Assembly: GCA_001910725.1 (NCBI GenBank)
Contig: MJGA01000027.1
Location: 62,001-126,000 of the forward strand
Reading direction: 5' to 3'
Length of the DNA stretch: 64,000 nt
Source of the DNA: Phanerodontia chrysosporium
Taxonomy: Eukaryota > Basidiomycota > Agaricomycetes > Polyporales > Phanerochaetaceae
The position numbers and the translations under genes were made by a program. Positions within the stretch are counted from its first letter, which is position 1. Each line of letters begins with the position of its first letter. This document shows, one piece after another, positions 22,911 to 34,770 of this stretch. Below the pieces are notes generated by a model. That model saw only the letters and a list, made by a program, of their open reading frames with translations. It ran no database searches and had not been told where the DNA came from.

Positions 22911-23680
22911 CGTACGAGTGTCGCCGACCAAGGCGATCGCGAGGATCCTGTAACAGTAGACATGTTTCAGTACGTGCACAGATGGGCGGCTCTGACGTGG
23001 AACATTCACTGGACCCTTTTGAGCACCAAAAAAGATACTTTCTTTTGTCATCACAATATAATTACCTTTGAAACGCACTCAGTCAAGGTCCTTGCTGCTG
23101 CAGTGCTCTACAGGGTAGCACCGTTTCGCAGAGCAGCTGCTGGCAAGGCCATTTGGCTGTCGCCGACGTCGGCAGCCTCGGCAAGCAGACTCAAAATTCA
23201 CAAGCAATTTTTGCAGAGTACACCGCCGAGCAGTAACTTTGTATGTGGGATTCGTGGACGGTGGACGGCTTAAGCCTCCGCTTCAGCGGCGCCCGCCTAA
23301 ATTGGCGTTATATTCCCACGGTCACGGCTGGGGACAAACCACAGGCTAGGTGTTCCTGCTCTTGCTCTTTACCCGGCCTACCGTCGCCACTAGCTTCAAG
23401 ACGCTGCTGTCCTTGACTTTTACTTCCAGCAAGCTTTAATCTTTGTCATAATTGCCGTTGGCCACTTTCAACTTCGTTTTCTTCTCGACCGTTTCTCTTC
23501 ATCCTCCCGTATTCACATTCTCCCCCAGCTCCAACGAGGTGTGTAATTTCCCAAGCAACGGCTGCATTGTAGACACACGAAACGTCATGTGTTCGCCCGA
23601 TCTGTAATTTCGTACATTAGTCTCCGTGTATCCCCAGCAGAGTATCTTTCTTGGTGTGCTGACGCTTTCCCCCAGGTTCA
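22911..23680. other. Intergenic, no gene seen
   Basis: AT-richer, with C/T-rich stretches at 23470-23530 and 23610-23680 that look like a leader for deacetylase copy 3. No coding frame supported. Confidence 0.5.
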
Positions 23681-26277
23681 ATGATTGTCCCGCCTCGGAT
23701 TTACCTCCAGAGTGCTTGTCTCAAGCACAGGTTCGTCCGAGCTAAAGACACAAGCGATGTATACGAAAGGCCCGAACGTATCCGTGCCGTCAACCGGGGA
23801 ATCGCCGCCCTCCATGCCCGGCTCGAGGAGGCTGATCTGAGCAGCGCTTCGAAGCAGTCGCGCACGACGCAGCAGCTCGGATCGACCATCCCTCCGTTCA
23901 CAATAATTGACAGCGCAGCGAGGGTCGACATGCGCGAGCACCCAGGCTCGCTGGCGGTGCACAGCGGGTCTGACCCCGACGGCCAGGAATGGTCTCTCGT
24001 CGACGACATCGACGAGTGGTGCGTCCGAAGTCTGCTCCAGATTCAGCAGAACGGAAGCGAGATCCCAGAGAAATATGAGCAAGATTTATATTGTAGGTCG
24101 ACTGGGACTCGCTTTGTCGCGAGTGCTTGCTGATGCATGTTTCCCCTGACGTAGTGTGCCCGGAGAGCCTGCAGGCGTTCGAGGGCGCGCTTGGGACTGT
24201 CTGCGAAGCAGTAGATCATGTGTGCCTCGCTACTGGTGTGGCTCAAGATACTAGCTGGTCGTCGCAGGTGCAGCAAGATGTTGGCACTCCGAGTCCACGT
24301 GTATTCGTCGCTGTCAGGCCTCCAGGTCATCATTGCGGGGAGGTAAGTAGCGTTGTTCCGATTGTTGGGCGAAGAATTCAGCAGACTAATCTGGACTTCC
24401 TGCGCGACCAGGACACTCCAGCAGGCTTTGGCTTTGTCAACAACGTCTGCGTAGGTGCATTCCATGGTAAACTACGAGATTTTCTTCGCTTCAATGATCC
24501 CTTTGACTGACGATTCTGCAGTATTTGAACAACATCGGTTAGGTCGCATCGTCATCTTCGATTTTGACTTGCATCATGGTATTTGAGACCTATGATCAGT
24601 CATGGACATCGCTGACTGCTCGCAGGTAACGGAACGCAGGAGATTGTCCGCGGCTTCCAAAGCCCGAGCATCTTCTATGGTAGCATGCATGACATCAAGT
24701 CTTATCCTTGTGAGGTACGTACGCAGTAGCCCGAACTAAACCCCACGACTTATGATTATCTGGCAAGGCTGGTAATGCCGAGCTCATCGAAGACGCCTCG
24801 CTTCAGTTACATGGCGTGAATGGTGAATGGATCCACAACGTCCATTTATTGCCATACAAGACAGAGGAAGAGTTCTGGGTCCATTACGAGGAAAGATACA
24901 GGTCCTTGTTCCGGGAAGCCACTAAGTTCATTGAGAGCACCGGTGGTCCCGGGAACGATGTTCTGGTCTTTATAAGGTCAGTAACTTGCGTACTCAAGCG
25001 TCAAATCCCAGTTGATCGTATCAACTTATCAGTTGCGGCTTTGACGCGTCAGAGTACGAGACGACCGAGATGTCTCGACATGGCCGGCATGTGCCGACCT
25101 CTTTCTACCACAAGTTCACTCTCGAAGCATGCGCGTTTGCGAACAAGTATGCTGGTGGTCGCCTCGTCAGCGTGCTTGAGGGCGGATACAGCGATCGGGC
25201 GCTGACGAGTGGGGTGATGTCGCACCTCGCCGGGCTTGCAGAAGCAGGCGGTCAAAAGATCAGCACGGAATGGTGGAGCAGCGATGAGTTGAACAAGGTC
25301 GGTCTCAGGCGCGAAGTTCAACTGGATTCTTGCTCATCTTCCTGCAGATCGAGAAGGTGACAAAGAAGCGACGCGGACGCCCGCCGAAGCTCGACCACCT
25401 CGACTGGTGGCTCCGCCGGATGCAGCAGATCTTCGAGGGCATCAACCGCGACGCTGCTCCGGCGATACCGCCAGAGAAGACACGGCTCTTCGTGCCACCT
25501 CCACCGCCGAGCGAGACCCAGGTAGCTCAGCAGCCAGACCCGCCCGTGAAGAAGCGCCGTCGCCCACGCACGAAGCGGCCGCTCCCGCCACCGACACAGA
25601 TGGTGACGCGCCGGTCCAAGCGGGCGTCGCCCGACGAGCTCGACTCTGCGCCGCCCTCCGGTCTGCAGGGCCCGAACAAGCGGCGGCGGCTGTCGACGCA
25701 GGAGCGCGAGGAGGAGGAAGAGGAGAGCACCGACGACGACATGAGCGTCGAGGAGCCCGAGACGGGGCTCCTCCCGCTGAGCCCTCCGCCAAGTTCCCAC
25801 TCGAGCGAGTCGCGCGCCGGCAAGCAGCCTGCTTTCCGTGCACCCGCGGGCACAGGCCTCCCCACGCCCGAACCGAGCGCAGAGAACGTCACTCTGCCGC
25901 GAAAGGATGTTCGGCCATCGAGCTCTGCCGCAACTGCCCCGTCCTCGTCCTCCTCGTCTACACCTGTGCTCGCTCGTATACGCGGTTTCGGTGCGGCGTT
26001 GCGAGCAGGGGACTCCGGTCGAAGTACCTCCGGATCGTCCAACCACCAGGCACTCCCGAGCAAAGACCTCGCCAGCTTATCGCTTAATGGCGAGTCCATG
26101 CACCGCGCTACGGGTAGCCGTGCTGCTGGCCAGACCAAGGCCGACCCGCGAGTGCTTGTCAAGCAGCTGGAGGACCTTTACAAGCGGATCGAGCGCGTGC
26201 AGGATACGATGGTTCAGTTGAGGGGCGTGGCGGACCAGTTCGTCGCTATAAGTGGTGCTCATACCGCGCGGAGCTGA
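23681..26277 (+). CDS. HOS3: Hos3-type histone deacetylase, copy 3 (canonical active site)
   Basis: Zn-dependent lysine deacetylase of the Hos3 group and the intact member of the three in this window. ATG at 23681 (MIVPPRIYLQ). Motifs: YERPERIRAVNRGIAALHAR, LCPESLQAFEGALGTVCEA, VFVAVRPPGHHCGE (catalytic HH), TPAGFGFVNNVCVGAFH, RIVIFDFDLHHG and NGTQEI (zinc Asp and His), FYGSMHDIKSYPCE, SCGFDASEYE (third zinc ligand Asp present), MSRHGRHVPTSFYHKF, LVSVLEGGYSDRALTSG (Tyr). A further exon adds an AT-hook-like KKRRGRPPKL, basic Pro-rich and acidic linkers (EREEEEEE), a Ser-rich tract and a short coiled segment (QLEDLYKRIERVQDTMVQL). About eight introns. Presumed nuclear, acting on histones. It lacks the long helical C-terminal domain of copies 1 and 2. 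Confidence 0.87.
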
Positions 26278-26565
26278 AGGGGTATGCTAATTCAGGCAGC
26301 CTGATATTCGTTGACCTGGAACTGGAATTCATTTTCTGCATCTTTTCTCCGCCGCACTACCCCGCGAGTGATCGATCTACGCACACATGGCACAACGCCA
26401 CGAAGGTGAAGTGATGGTGATGAAGATCTGTACGTCCCCAGAAACCTATTACGACATAGAAGCTGCCCGTAACATTTGCCTCCGCGAAGCCCGTTTCATG
26501 CTGGGCGTTGATCCGCGGGCACCTAGCAACGACCCCCGCCGCTGCGGAGGCCGGTCGTCGCATGC

Positions 26566-28589
26566 CTACTGCTTGAGGATACCAACTTCGATGGCTTTGA
26601 TGAGGATGGCCTGCAAAGCGTCGGACGTGGTGCTCAGCTGGTTTGCAAAGCGGGACGTACCAGCTGCTTTGACATGAAGCGGACGAGGGAGAACTCGCCC
26701 GGTGCGTACCACAACTAACGTAACACGAGTTATGAACGGATAAGACACGATAGAAGCATGCACTGCGTACCCCTGGATGTCCACTTGACCGATAATGACC
26801 CTTGAGCTCGCCCTCATCATCCATTCCCAGGCATTCGGTCGTCCCATCTATCACGTCCGCGCCAAATATGTCCTTCAGGTATTCGCGCATCTTGACGTAT
26901 CCCGTTCTAGCGATTCGGTCAGGTCCACTCCACGTGAACATGGAAGGTCCTCACGCAAAGATGACGACGTCAGCAGGTAGCTCGGATCCGTTTTCAAAAA
27001 CCAGGCCGTTTTTCGAGAAGGCTGTCGCGATTCCTCTCTTGACTTGTACCTTGCCAGACCCGATAAGGTCACCGACACCCTTGTCCATCCAAAATCCTAA
27101 GGCCGGACGTCAGTCGACAATCAGTTCGCCAAACATGACGTGCGCACCTCCGCCACGCGTGTTCCCGAGGATGAACTGCCCGGCGCCGTCAGGGCCCAAC
27201 CAGAGCTCGAGCCCCCCGCTACGAAGTTTGTCGTGCAGCTCGCGCTCCGCCTCCCACGCCTGCGCCTGCTGCGCGATGTTCATCTCGCGGATGAAGCCTA
27301 GCGGCAGCGCCGCAAACTTGAGGTCGCTCGGCCCTGGGGGTGCGTCGGGCGGCCACGTCTGGTCGAGGATGCGTCGGATGTTCGAACGCGAGACAACGCA
27401 CGCCGGCCCGCGCTGCACCATCGTCACGCTCGCTGCCCCTCCGCGTACGAGATCTTCGCACAGGTCCGACGCCGTGTTGGCAGCGCCGACTACCGCAACG
27501 CGGCGCCCTGCGAATGGCACGGGGTCGGCGTACGCCGAAGCATGGAGGACCGTGCCGTTGAAGGCATCGCGATTTGCGAGTTCCGGTGTGTAGGGTCCAC
27601 CATGCGTGCCCGTGGCGAGGACGATGTGGGCTGGACGCAGACGCACGAGCTGTCCGCCGCGGTTGAGGGTGATGTCCCATCGCTTCGCCGAAGCGTCGTA
27701 GACGGGCTTGCCTTCGATGCTTGTACTGAGCCAGTGCACGATGCATTGGGTCGTAGCGTAAGACTCGAGCCAGTCGGCGATCATGCTTGCCGGAGAGTAA
27801 GTTGGCCAGTTGGATGGGAAAGGCTGATAGAGTACTGGAGGAAATGTGCGTCAGCGGTCAGATTGGGAGTACGCAGACGAGGATGGACCTACGTTGATGG
27901 TGACTCTTCGTGGTATGCAGCGTGAGCGACTTGTATCTGCGTCTCCAGCTCTCTCCGATGCGCGCGTTGCGTTCTATCATCAATGCTGGGATGTTCATTT
28001 GACGAAAGCGTGCGGCGACTGTCAGGCCAATATGTCCACCACCAACTGGAAATCTGTCAGCGGCGTACTTAGGGCAACAGCTGTAGCACTCACCGATGAT
28101 GACATATGGATTCGTTTCAACATCCCTCCTGCGTGTCTCCTCCCTCTCCTCCCATGTCAAGTCTTCGTCTTCCCGCTCCTGACGCGGGCCAGCAGGCTCT
28201 TCGTATCCCTTCAAGTCAAGTGCTGTCATGCCCAATGTCAGGGCCTTCCACCGCCCGTCCGGACTCTGCGCCAAGCGAACGTAGCCACGCCCAAGAGCAT
28301 GCCGTGTCTCGTAGTCAAAGCCAGCTTCAACGCAGCTCTTCGGCCCGCCAGGTCCTGGAGAGTAAGTTGCGCGGAACTGCTGGTCTTCTGACAGTCGTAT
28401 GTTCGTCACTTGTGCGGCAGCGAGACGATCGGACTCTGCGAGGTACGAGGTGATTGCCTCCGGGCCTCGAAGCGAGCGCATATCCCAGCCGAAGGTGAGC
28501 ACGTCCCGAAGCCAGCCGAATGGCAGGAAGACCGCGGAGACGGCCTCAGCATCGGTAGAATTCATGCAGTGTTGAAGTCTGTTAGCCAT
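26566..28589 (-). CDS. Flavin-dependent monooxygenase with N-terminal SnoaL-like domain
   Basis: FAD/NADPH monooxygenase of the FMO/Baeyer-Villiger type. The N-terminal 150 residues have SnoaL/NTF2-like features (STDAEAVSAVFLPFGWLRD, TFGWDMRSLRGPEAI, ALGRGYVRLAQSPDGRWK). Then YVIIVGGGHIGLTVAARF (FAD GxGxxG), MIERNARIGESWRRRYKSL, HIVLATGTHGGPYTP, RRVAVVGAANTASDLCEDL (NADPH Rossmann), MVQRGPACVVSR, DKGVGDLIGSGKVQVK, a tail with GEFSLVRFMSKQL, a GTACGT intron and AILIKAIEVGILKQ, stop at 26566. The start is odd: the ATG at 28589 is used here, but an upstream ATG at 28633 gives a better family N-terminus (ATVIASGWLTDFNTA) in another frame and runs into TGA; one missing base near 28565 would join the two. 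Cytosolic; substrate unknown. Confidence 0.8.
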
Positions 28590-28680
28590 CCGGAGGCTAT
28601 GACCGTAGCTTCGTCATGGTCGGTGTCGGTCATTGTCTGGGTAAGGCGGAGAATAGACAGTCATGATAGCTTCAAGTGGG

Positions 28681-28689
28681 CCTATATAT
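28681..28689 (-). promoter_or_regulatory. TATA-box of the monooxygenase gene
   Basis: Minus strand reads ATATATAGG, 48 bp upstream of the ATG at 28633 but 92 bp upstream of 28589. Other genes in the window have 40-65 bp, which supports 28633 as the original start. Confidence 0.5.
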
Positions 28690-29551
28690 TCCAGCAGACA
28701 GGGTCAGGGCGCGCGAGTGGAAGTATCCCGAGGTCGGACAGGTTTCATGTCTAAATCTAACTGATTGACATCCTTCAGTTGCCGCTCGAGCATGCAATGA
28801 AAAGACGCACATACATCAGGATGTCTTTAGACATCTGCCAGCGGGTAATTCCGCGAATTCATTGCGTCTAGGGAGCGGGGGGGGATGTGTCCTTGGCTTG
28901 ACGAGGCGAGACGCAGGTGAAACATTCGTGGTGAAACATAGCCCTTCGCACTGCTGGTCACATCTTCAAGTTTCCGATATTCGAATAAAAGGGCAGAGCT
29001 GCGATATTGAAGGTCGCGCATACGAGGAAAAATGACACCACTCACCACGCATGTAGTTTGTGGGGTGGTGGTTGACGGAGGAGATACCTGGATAGCTGAA
29101 AGAACTGCCTCTAACCAGTGGGCGTAAGCGGTAAGTAAAGAGAGTAAGGTCCTCACTCTTACATTGGCGTCTAATCTGTAGGAAGCAGTAAGCGTGAGTA
29201 AGTATTTTATTCCAAACCATCACAGCCCTGGGCATCTGATGTTAACCAATGCCTCGCCATCGTTGCAGCGATCCCCGTCTTGTGCCTAAGTAAATGTGAC
29301 CTTTGGGGGCCAGATTTTGGGCTAGCCTAAGTCTTGCCTCGTGGTTAGCGTGCTTTGTATGTGAGTACAAGCTGAAGGGGAGGTCGAGCATTGAAAACCT
29401 CTGACAGAGTTTATTGCTGCGGCGGCATGCAAAGCGTAGCTTAACCAGCCGTCTATCTAAATCTACTATAACACAAAGCGTCGCGGCCAGGTATGCAGGA
29501 ATTACAGGTATACAACACAACACTCACGAGCCTCGACCCACTCGAGCTCCG
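28690..29551. other. Intergenic, no gene seen
   Basis: Between the monooxygenase promoter and the 3' end of zinc-finger gene 2. Several stop-rich frames; nothing protein-like. Confidence 0.5.
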
Positions 29552-30481
29552 CTAACACGTCAGCAACCGCATGCCATTCGTGAGCTCGTCCATGACACCC
29601 GCGAGCTGGCGCTGGAAGCGGCGCACGCCGCAGGAGCCGGCCTCGACGTGCTGCACGAGCGCGCTGACGGTGCCGAAGCGCGTGCCGCAGCCGTCCGACG
29701 CGCGGGGCAGCGGAAGAGCTTCTCGTCGTGCGCCGCGCTCGCGAGGTGGCGGTTGAGGTCCGGGAGGCGCGCGTACGCGCGGTGGCACAGCACGCACTCG
29801 TACGCGGAGCCGTTCCAGGAGCGCTCGGTCGCGACGTAGCGCACGGGCGGCGGCGGCGCGCGTGCGCCGTCGGGGCCCGCGATGAGCCGGCGCGTGTCGG
29901 TGATGAGGCCGGTGTGGTCGAGCCGCGCGACGAGCCGCCGGACGTCGTCCCGGCCCACCCCGAGGGCAGGTGCCGCTCTCGAGGTGCAGGACGAGGTCGG
30001 CGCGGGAGGAGAAGGCGCGGGAGCACCCGCGCAGGGGGCAGGGGATGGTCTTTGGGGCGTGTGTGCGCTTGTGTTGGTTCAGGTTGTTCTCGTTCAGGAA
30101 CGCCCTGTCGCAGACGGTGCACAGCCAGTGTTTCTGGCGGTTGTGTTCTCGCAAGCCGAGCTGGGAATCAAAGATCTGCCATCAAGAGTCAGTGGATGCA
30201 CATGCACGAACGACGCAGCGGCGCACCTTGTTGCAGAACCGGCAGTACCAGTGGGCATCCGAGTAGTGCTCCTGCAGTTCACACAGGGAGTCAAAGTGCT
30301 CGTCGCAGCGCTGGCAGTAGTTATGCCGCGGGCTCTGGACCCAGTGCTGGATGCGAGCCCACTCCGACGCAAAGTCGACGTCGCAGTCGTAGCATATCCA
30401 ATGACTGCTGGACATGCGTTCATGCTGGTTGAGCGCAGCGTCGGTGTTGAACCAGCGGTCACAACGGTCGCACCAGGGCAT
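29552..30481 (-). CDS. Multi-C2H2 zinc-finger protein, copy 2 (two apparent frameshifts)
   Basis: Paralogue of the gene at 11928-12862. Start MPWCDRCDRWFNTDAALNQH, then CYDCDVDFASEWARIQH, CQRCDEHFDSLCELQEH, CRFCNK, a GTGCGC intron ending at GGCAG, IFDSQLGLREHNRQKHW, CTVCDRAFLNENNLNQH, CPLRGCSRAFSSRADLVLH with LESGTCP. From about 29960 the homologous sequence moves to another frame (GRDDVRRLVARLDHTGLI, RSWNGSAYECVLCH, LPDLNRHLASAAH) and at about 29700 it moves back (SDGCGTRFGTVSALVQHVEA, then GVMDELTNGMRLLTC). The two shifts compensate; there is no room for introns. Either assembly errors in a very GC-rich stretch or an early pseudogene that lost two fingers to a compensated frameshift. Confidence 0.7.
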
Positions 30482-31491
30482 GACTCTTGCTCTGAGTCGC
30501 TGCACGAAGCTTCGTTCGGTATGTGAGCTGAGACACAGTAGCCGTGCAGGTATAGCAGTTTACCTACCTATAGAAACCTAAAGCTAGTAAGCTGTGATGA
30601 GAGAAATCGGACAAGAACCCGGGCACGAGAGAACAGGCCTGCGTCGAGATGAGTGTCGAGAGTCAAAGTGAAATTGCATGTGAATGTTCCACGTGCTTCT
30701 TGCCTTTTCTGGATCTCCGAACGCTGTGGTCCGTCTTTGCTGCGAAACAAAGCTCGACTGTTGCTATATAGCATAACCCCGCCATGAGGACACCTCACAC
30801 AATAGTAGGTGAAACCCTAGCGCTGTCTCTTTACGACCATAATGGACGCCTCTGTAACTGTGACACCGAGCAAGCGGCCGCCTTGCAGATATCTCCATCT
30901 ACATAATGTCCAGAGGAAGGCACAGAATACAGAGCCAAGTGCCCAGGAAACCTGCTCGCTGTCTTGAGCAGTGAGCCAGCCTTTGCTCAATGCATGGGTA
31001 GACGCGTGGTGGGCGGGATGCGGTCCCCGGACTCTCCGCTGCGCGTTGCTCACGCCTCCCGCAACGACGGCGTGATGTTCACTGTGGGCTGGCTCAAGTT
31101 ACATGGACCATCGTGCCAATTCTGCACTGCGCAATGCTTGATCTGTGATTGCAGGTGCCTGGAGCGTCGGCAGAGCGGAGGGACACATGGCTGGGGGTAC
31201 AGATGGCAGCTGTGTGTATGGTACTCCGGGAATTAGCACTTACTACACCTCATAATATATGCGGACGCTGTTTCACAGTGCAGCCTGAGAAGTACCGGGA
31301 ATTACAGAACTTGCAGCCTTCGGACCTTGAAAGGTACATGGTCACCAGCGACTGCGTGTATATGTGTCGGGGAAAAACGAAGTCATTTTCTAGAGCGCGT
31401 TCACCATGGTCGTTGCTCTACTGATGCAATTGCGTGGGTTTCATTCTACATTCCGAAGACTCTTTCATGGGCCCCGCGGGGTCTCTACAGG
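30482..31491. other. Intergenic, no gene seen
   Basis: Upstream of zinc-finger gene 2 and downstream of the minus-strand dynamin. No supported coding sequence or clear repeat. Confidence 0.5.
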
Positions 31492-34400
31492 TCACAGTCC
31501 AAGGCCAGACAACTCGCTGCGCACCCTTTCGAGCCTCGATCTCGCGCTTTCGAGCCGCTCGCGCAACACCGCGGTGTCCCCATTTTCTGCGAGATACGCG
31601 GCACAGCGCACGTCTGCGCCTGGCGCACCTAGGCCGAGGCGGCGCACTAGATGGTCATTGAGCTCGCCAGCAAACGCGTGGACCAGCTCGTGCTGGATCG
31701 CAAGCGGGATGGTGTCGACGACGCGCTACTCGAGCTCAGGAGAGATGCACCAATGACGAGTTTGGGTGGCGGCGCACCTTGTATGCTATCTCGAAGTATG
31801 CGCGGACCCCTGCCATTACCTCGAGTTCCCGCTCGTATAGGTCGTCGACGGCTCGTCCAGCAGTACATGGCCCGCGGTGCAACTCTGCGCCATGCGTGCG
31901 CGAGCGATCATCGTGTACTGGCGTCGGTGGTCCCGGAGCCGTCGGTCCCGGGGATGCGGTAGTGACTCTCGACCACACCGGCTGCATCGCAAGGCAAGGG
32001 AATGGTTCTGGCGATAGGATGCCAGCTGTTGTGGAATGCTTCGACGACGACGGTGCATCTTGAGCGTTCTCGAGCCGGGTTGGGCACAAGAAATGAGAGG
32101 CCACCGTCAATCTGGGCGGTCCCCTGGTCACCGGTCCGAAACCGCGCAGGTAGTCTGCAAAACGATATTCCTACAGGGCGCGTGGAGTCAGGAAGCTGCG
32201 CTGACAACGCCGACGTACTTGCCTCGAAAGACCATGGAGTGAATCCTTCCATGCAGACCATGGACATCAAGAGGGTCGTAGAGCTGTCTGTACCGAGCTC
32301 GCTTCCGGATCCGGGCGTCCCGTCGAAATGTGTACGCCATGCTGTGCCTGGGCAGCCATGTATTGCAACCTTGAAAGGGTACCAGCATGTCAGGGCGACA
32401 AGTGACTGTTTGAGTATATCACGCACCCCGGAGACTGCAAGAGGCACAAAGCCAAACGCACATTTCGGCGAGTCCGTGGCGAATGGTGGGGCTGGCCACG
32501 CATACTGTGGCACGCCTGGAGAAGCAGCAGCGACAGGGGGGGCCGACACAGACGCAGTTTTCGAAGGAGGGCCCGAAACGATTCCTTGCGCCTGCTGGTC
32601 GCCCACCTTTGTGTCCTGGTACGCCTTTTTGTACAGCGCAAGGAGCCGTGCCTTTGACGCCTGCAGATGGCCGTCGAGTTGCGTGAACGGCGTGCGCTCG
32701 TATTCTAAAAGACGCACGGCCCGCGAGCGCGTGAAGTCGACCTTTGCCTGGGCGAGGTCGTCGACGGCTCGCCTGCAAAGTGTGATGGTCAGCGCCGCCC
32801 AGTGCCGTGGGTAGATAGGACTCGACGTACTGTAGCGCTGATGCAAGTTGCGCGTACGGCCCAGACACCTCCTGCACGAGTCTCGTTACGGCGTCGTGCA
32901 GCAGGTCGTGCATTTCGGAGAGGCACTGGTCGGTGTGACCTGCCCAATCACGCTGAAAGTCCTGGATCAATGACACGTTCAGGGCGTACGGCACAGTGTC
33001 CGGCAGCTCGTGTGTCACGGCCCTGACCGAACGTTAGGCTGCGGCTCTGACGTGCAAGCGCATGGTACATACTGTGCAATCTGTGCACGAACGTCTTCTA
33101 GATATATGTATCTGTCCACTGGAATTGTTGGCGGGTCCTCTCCATCCAGGGCAAGGAACTGCGCTGCCCATCCGCCAGGACGATCTGGCTCGCTAGCGGA
33201 ACTGTTCGAGGTTGGCATGAATGCAGGAGCAGTTTCCGCGATCGCAGTCCTGTACCGGCCGTACGTGCTGCGGCAAGCCCGTGCAAATGTTCCTTGGCCG
33301 TATGCGCCCTCTACCAGCGTGTGGACCCGTGTGCAGATCCGCGAGACCAGACTGAGGACGAAAGATGTCGACTCCTCGACGTGCGGAGGTAGGGCGACGA
33401 GTTGCGCGTTGCATTCGCTGAGTTTCCGGGTCGCGTCTTCCATGATGCTTGGTAGACTGACACAAAATGTCAGTGCCCGCGCTGCGTAACTCGCAGCGCA
33501 TGAACGTACTTCTTGTAAACGAGATCGTTCAGTGTCTTTCCGAGGGCACCAACAAGGTTGCGCGTGCCGAGACGATGGGGACACGTCGATTCTGCCCATG
33601 GCAGTACCTGCTTGAAAAAGGCGTCTTCAATCTGGCGGACCTCCAGGTGAGTGACCTCGGTACTGTGGCTGATGTCGGGTGGTTGGCGTATGCAATAATA
33701 TCCGAGTGGTAGCGGGACCCTGCGGTCTCGTTCTTCGACGAGAGCAAGACACAACTCGTCCCAGCGTTTCGCATCGGCCGTGTATTCAGGAGCATGACTA
33801 TTCAGTCGGTTGATAGCACCTATGGTAGATCTATTAGCTCACATCTACACAAAGTGGGATGACTGACAGATGGTGCGCGACCCAGCTGGATCGACCTGTC
33901 GGGCAAGTTTCATGACCTTGCTTGTCTTAGGATTTTCTGATGACAATTAAGTGAGACAGTGACAGATATAGAGTAGGACACCAACCAGAGATAGTGGTCG
34001 CCACGAGGATCAGACATCTACGTTGAAGATACGACCGTGCCAGCTCATCGGTAAACCTTGCGACCTCTGCATCGGCATCGCCGCCAAGACCTGGTCATAC
34101 ACAATTACACAGTAGCTCATGCGTTATACGAGCGTACGTACGTGGCAAAACCACGAACGCGAGATTGTCCATTCCTGGACCGGCTACGTCAATGTGAATG
34201 GGATTCCAGGAGTACGAAAGTTCGCCGTTCAGCAAGTGGTCGTTAAGCTCTGCGTCGTGCATGTTGAGGAAGAGCATCGGCTCCATGTACGGGTTCAGGA
34301 TGGATGCGTACGCCCGACGGATCCTGGCTTCCGCAGCTTGCGGGCTAGAAGTTGCATCTCCGAAGAGAACCTCTTCAACCTTGTATCGCTGGCAATCGCT

Positions 34401-34770
34401 TCCCGGGACCTCTCCCCAGATAGAGATTTGGCACTGCCGAAGGTGAGATTCGATATTCCACCGGACATCGCCCACAAACGCCTGGTAGAGGGATCTACGT
34501 GCGCCGTCGTCTCGGAATATTCAAGCTATGACGAAGCGATGTTCTTACCCCCGAAATTGCTTCCGTCACGCTCAAGGTTCCCGCGTTACGGTCCCCAATA
34601 ACTGCAATTCGCGGGATATCGAGGTCTATCTGTGGATTACTGGCTCAGCCCATATCAGTTTGTCACATTTCGTCGGAATCAAGACTTTCATACCATAATG
34701 CACGGAGGCGCTTCAGCACCTGTTGCATTTGTGCCCTGCTCAGGTCAGACTTGGGTTCAAACTTTGCCAT
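31492..34770 (-). CDS. Dynamin-like protein lacking all GTPase signature motifs
   Basis: Paralogue of the dynamin at 36473-40021 in opposite orientation. The ATG at 34770 gives MAKFEPKSDLSRAQMQQVLK. Exon 2 reads IDLDIPRIAVIGDRNAGTLS; the neighbour reads [20 protein letters not shown], so the P-loop Gly-Lys-Ser is gone. DxxG is FVVLPR instead of FVDLPG, and TKPD is INRLNSH. The rest is recognisable: [44 protein letters not shown] with LGTRNLVGALGKTLNDLV, stalk EESTSFVLSLVSRICTRVH, AVTHELPDTVPYALNVSLIQ, LLEYERTPFTQLDGHL, a Pro/Ala-rich insert, [20 protein letters not shown] and an intact GED (IQHELVHAFAGELNDHLVRR to LSGLGL) with stop at 31492. Splice sites could be found at nearly all ancestral intron positions. 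The middle linker (31800-32400) is uncertain. Either a pseudo-GTPase or a decaying gene. Confidence 0.65.

Noticed and set aside
25318..26162. Long minus-strand frames opposite the tail of deacetylase copy 3
   Set aside because: Mirror of low-complexity coding sequence; no motif and opposite to a well-supported exon.
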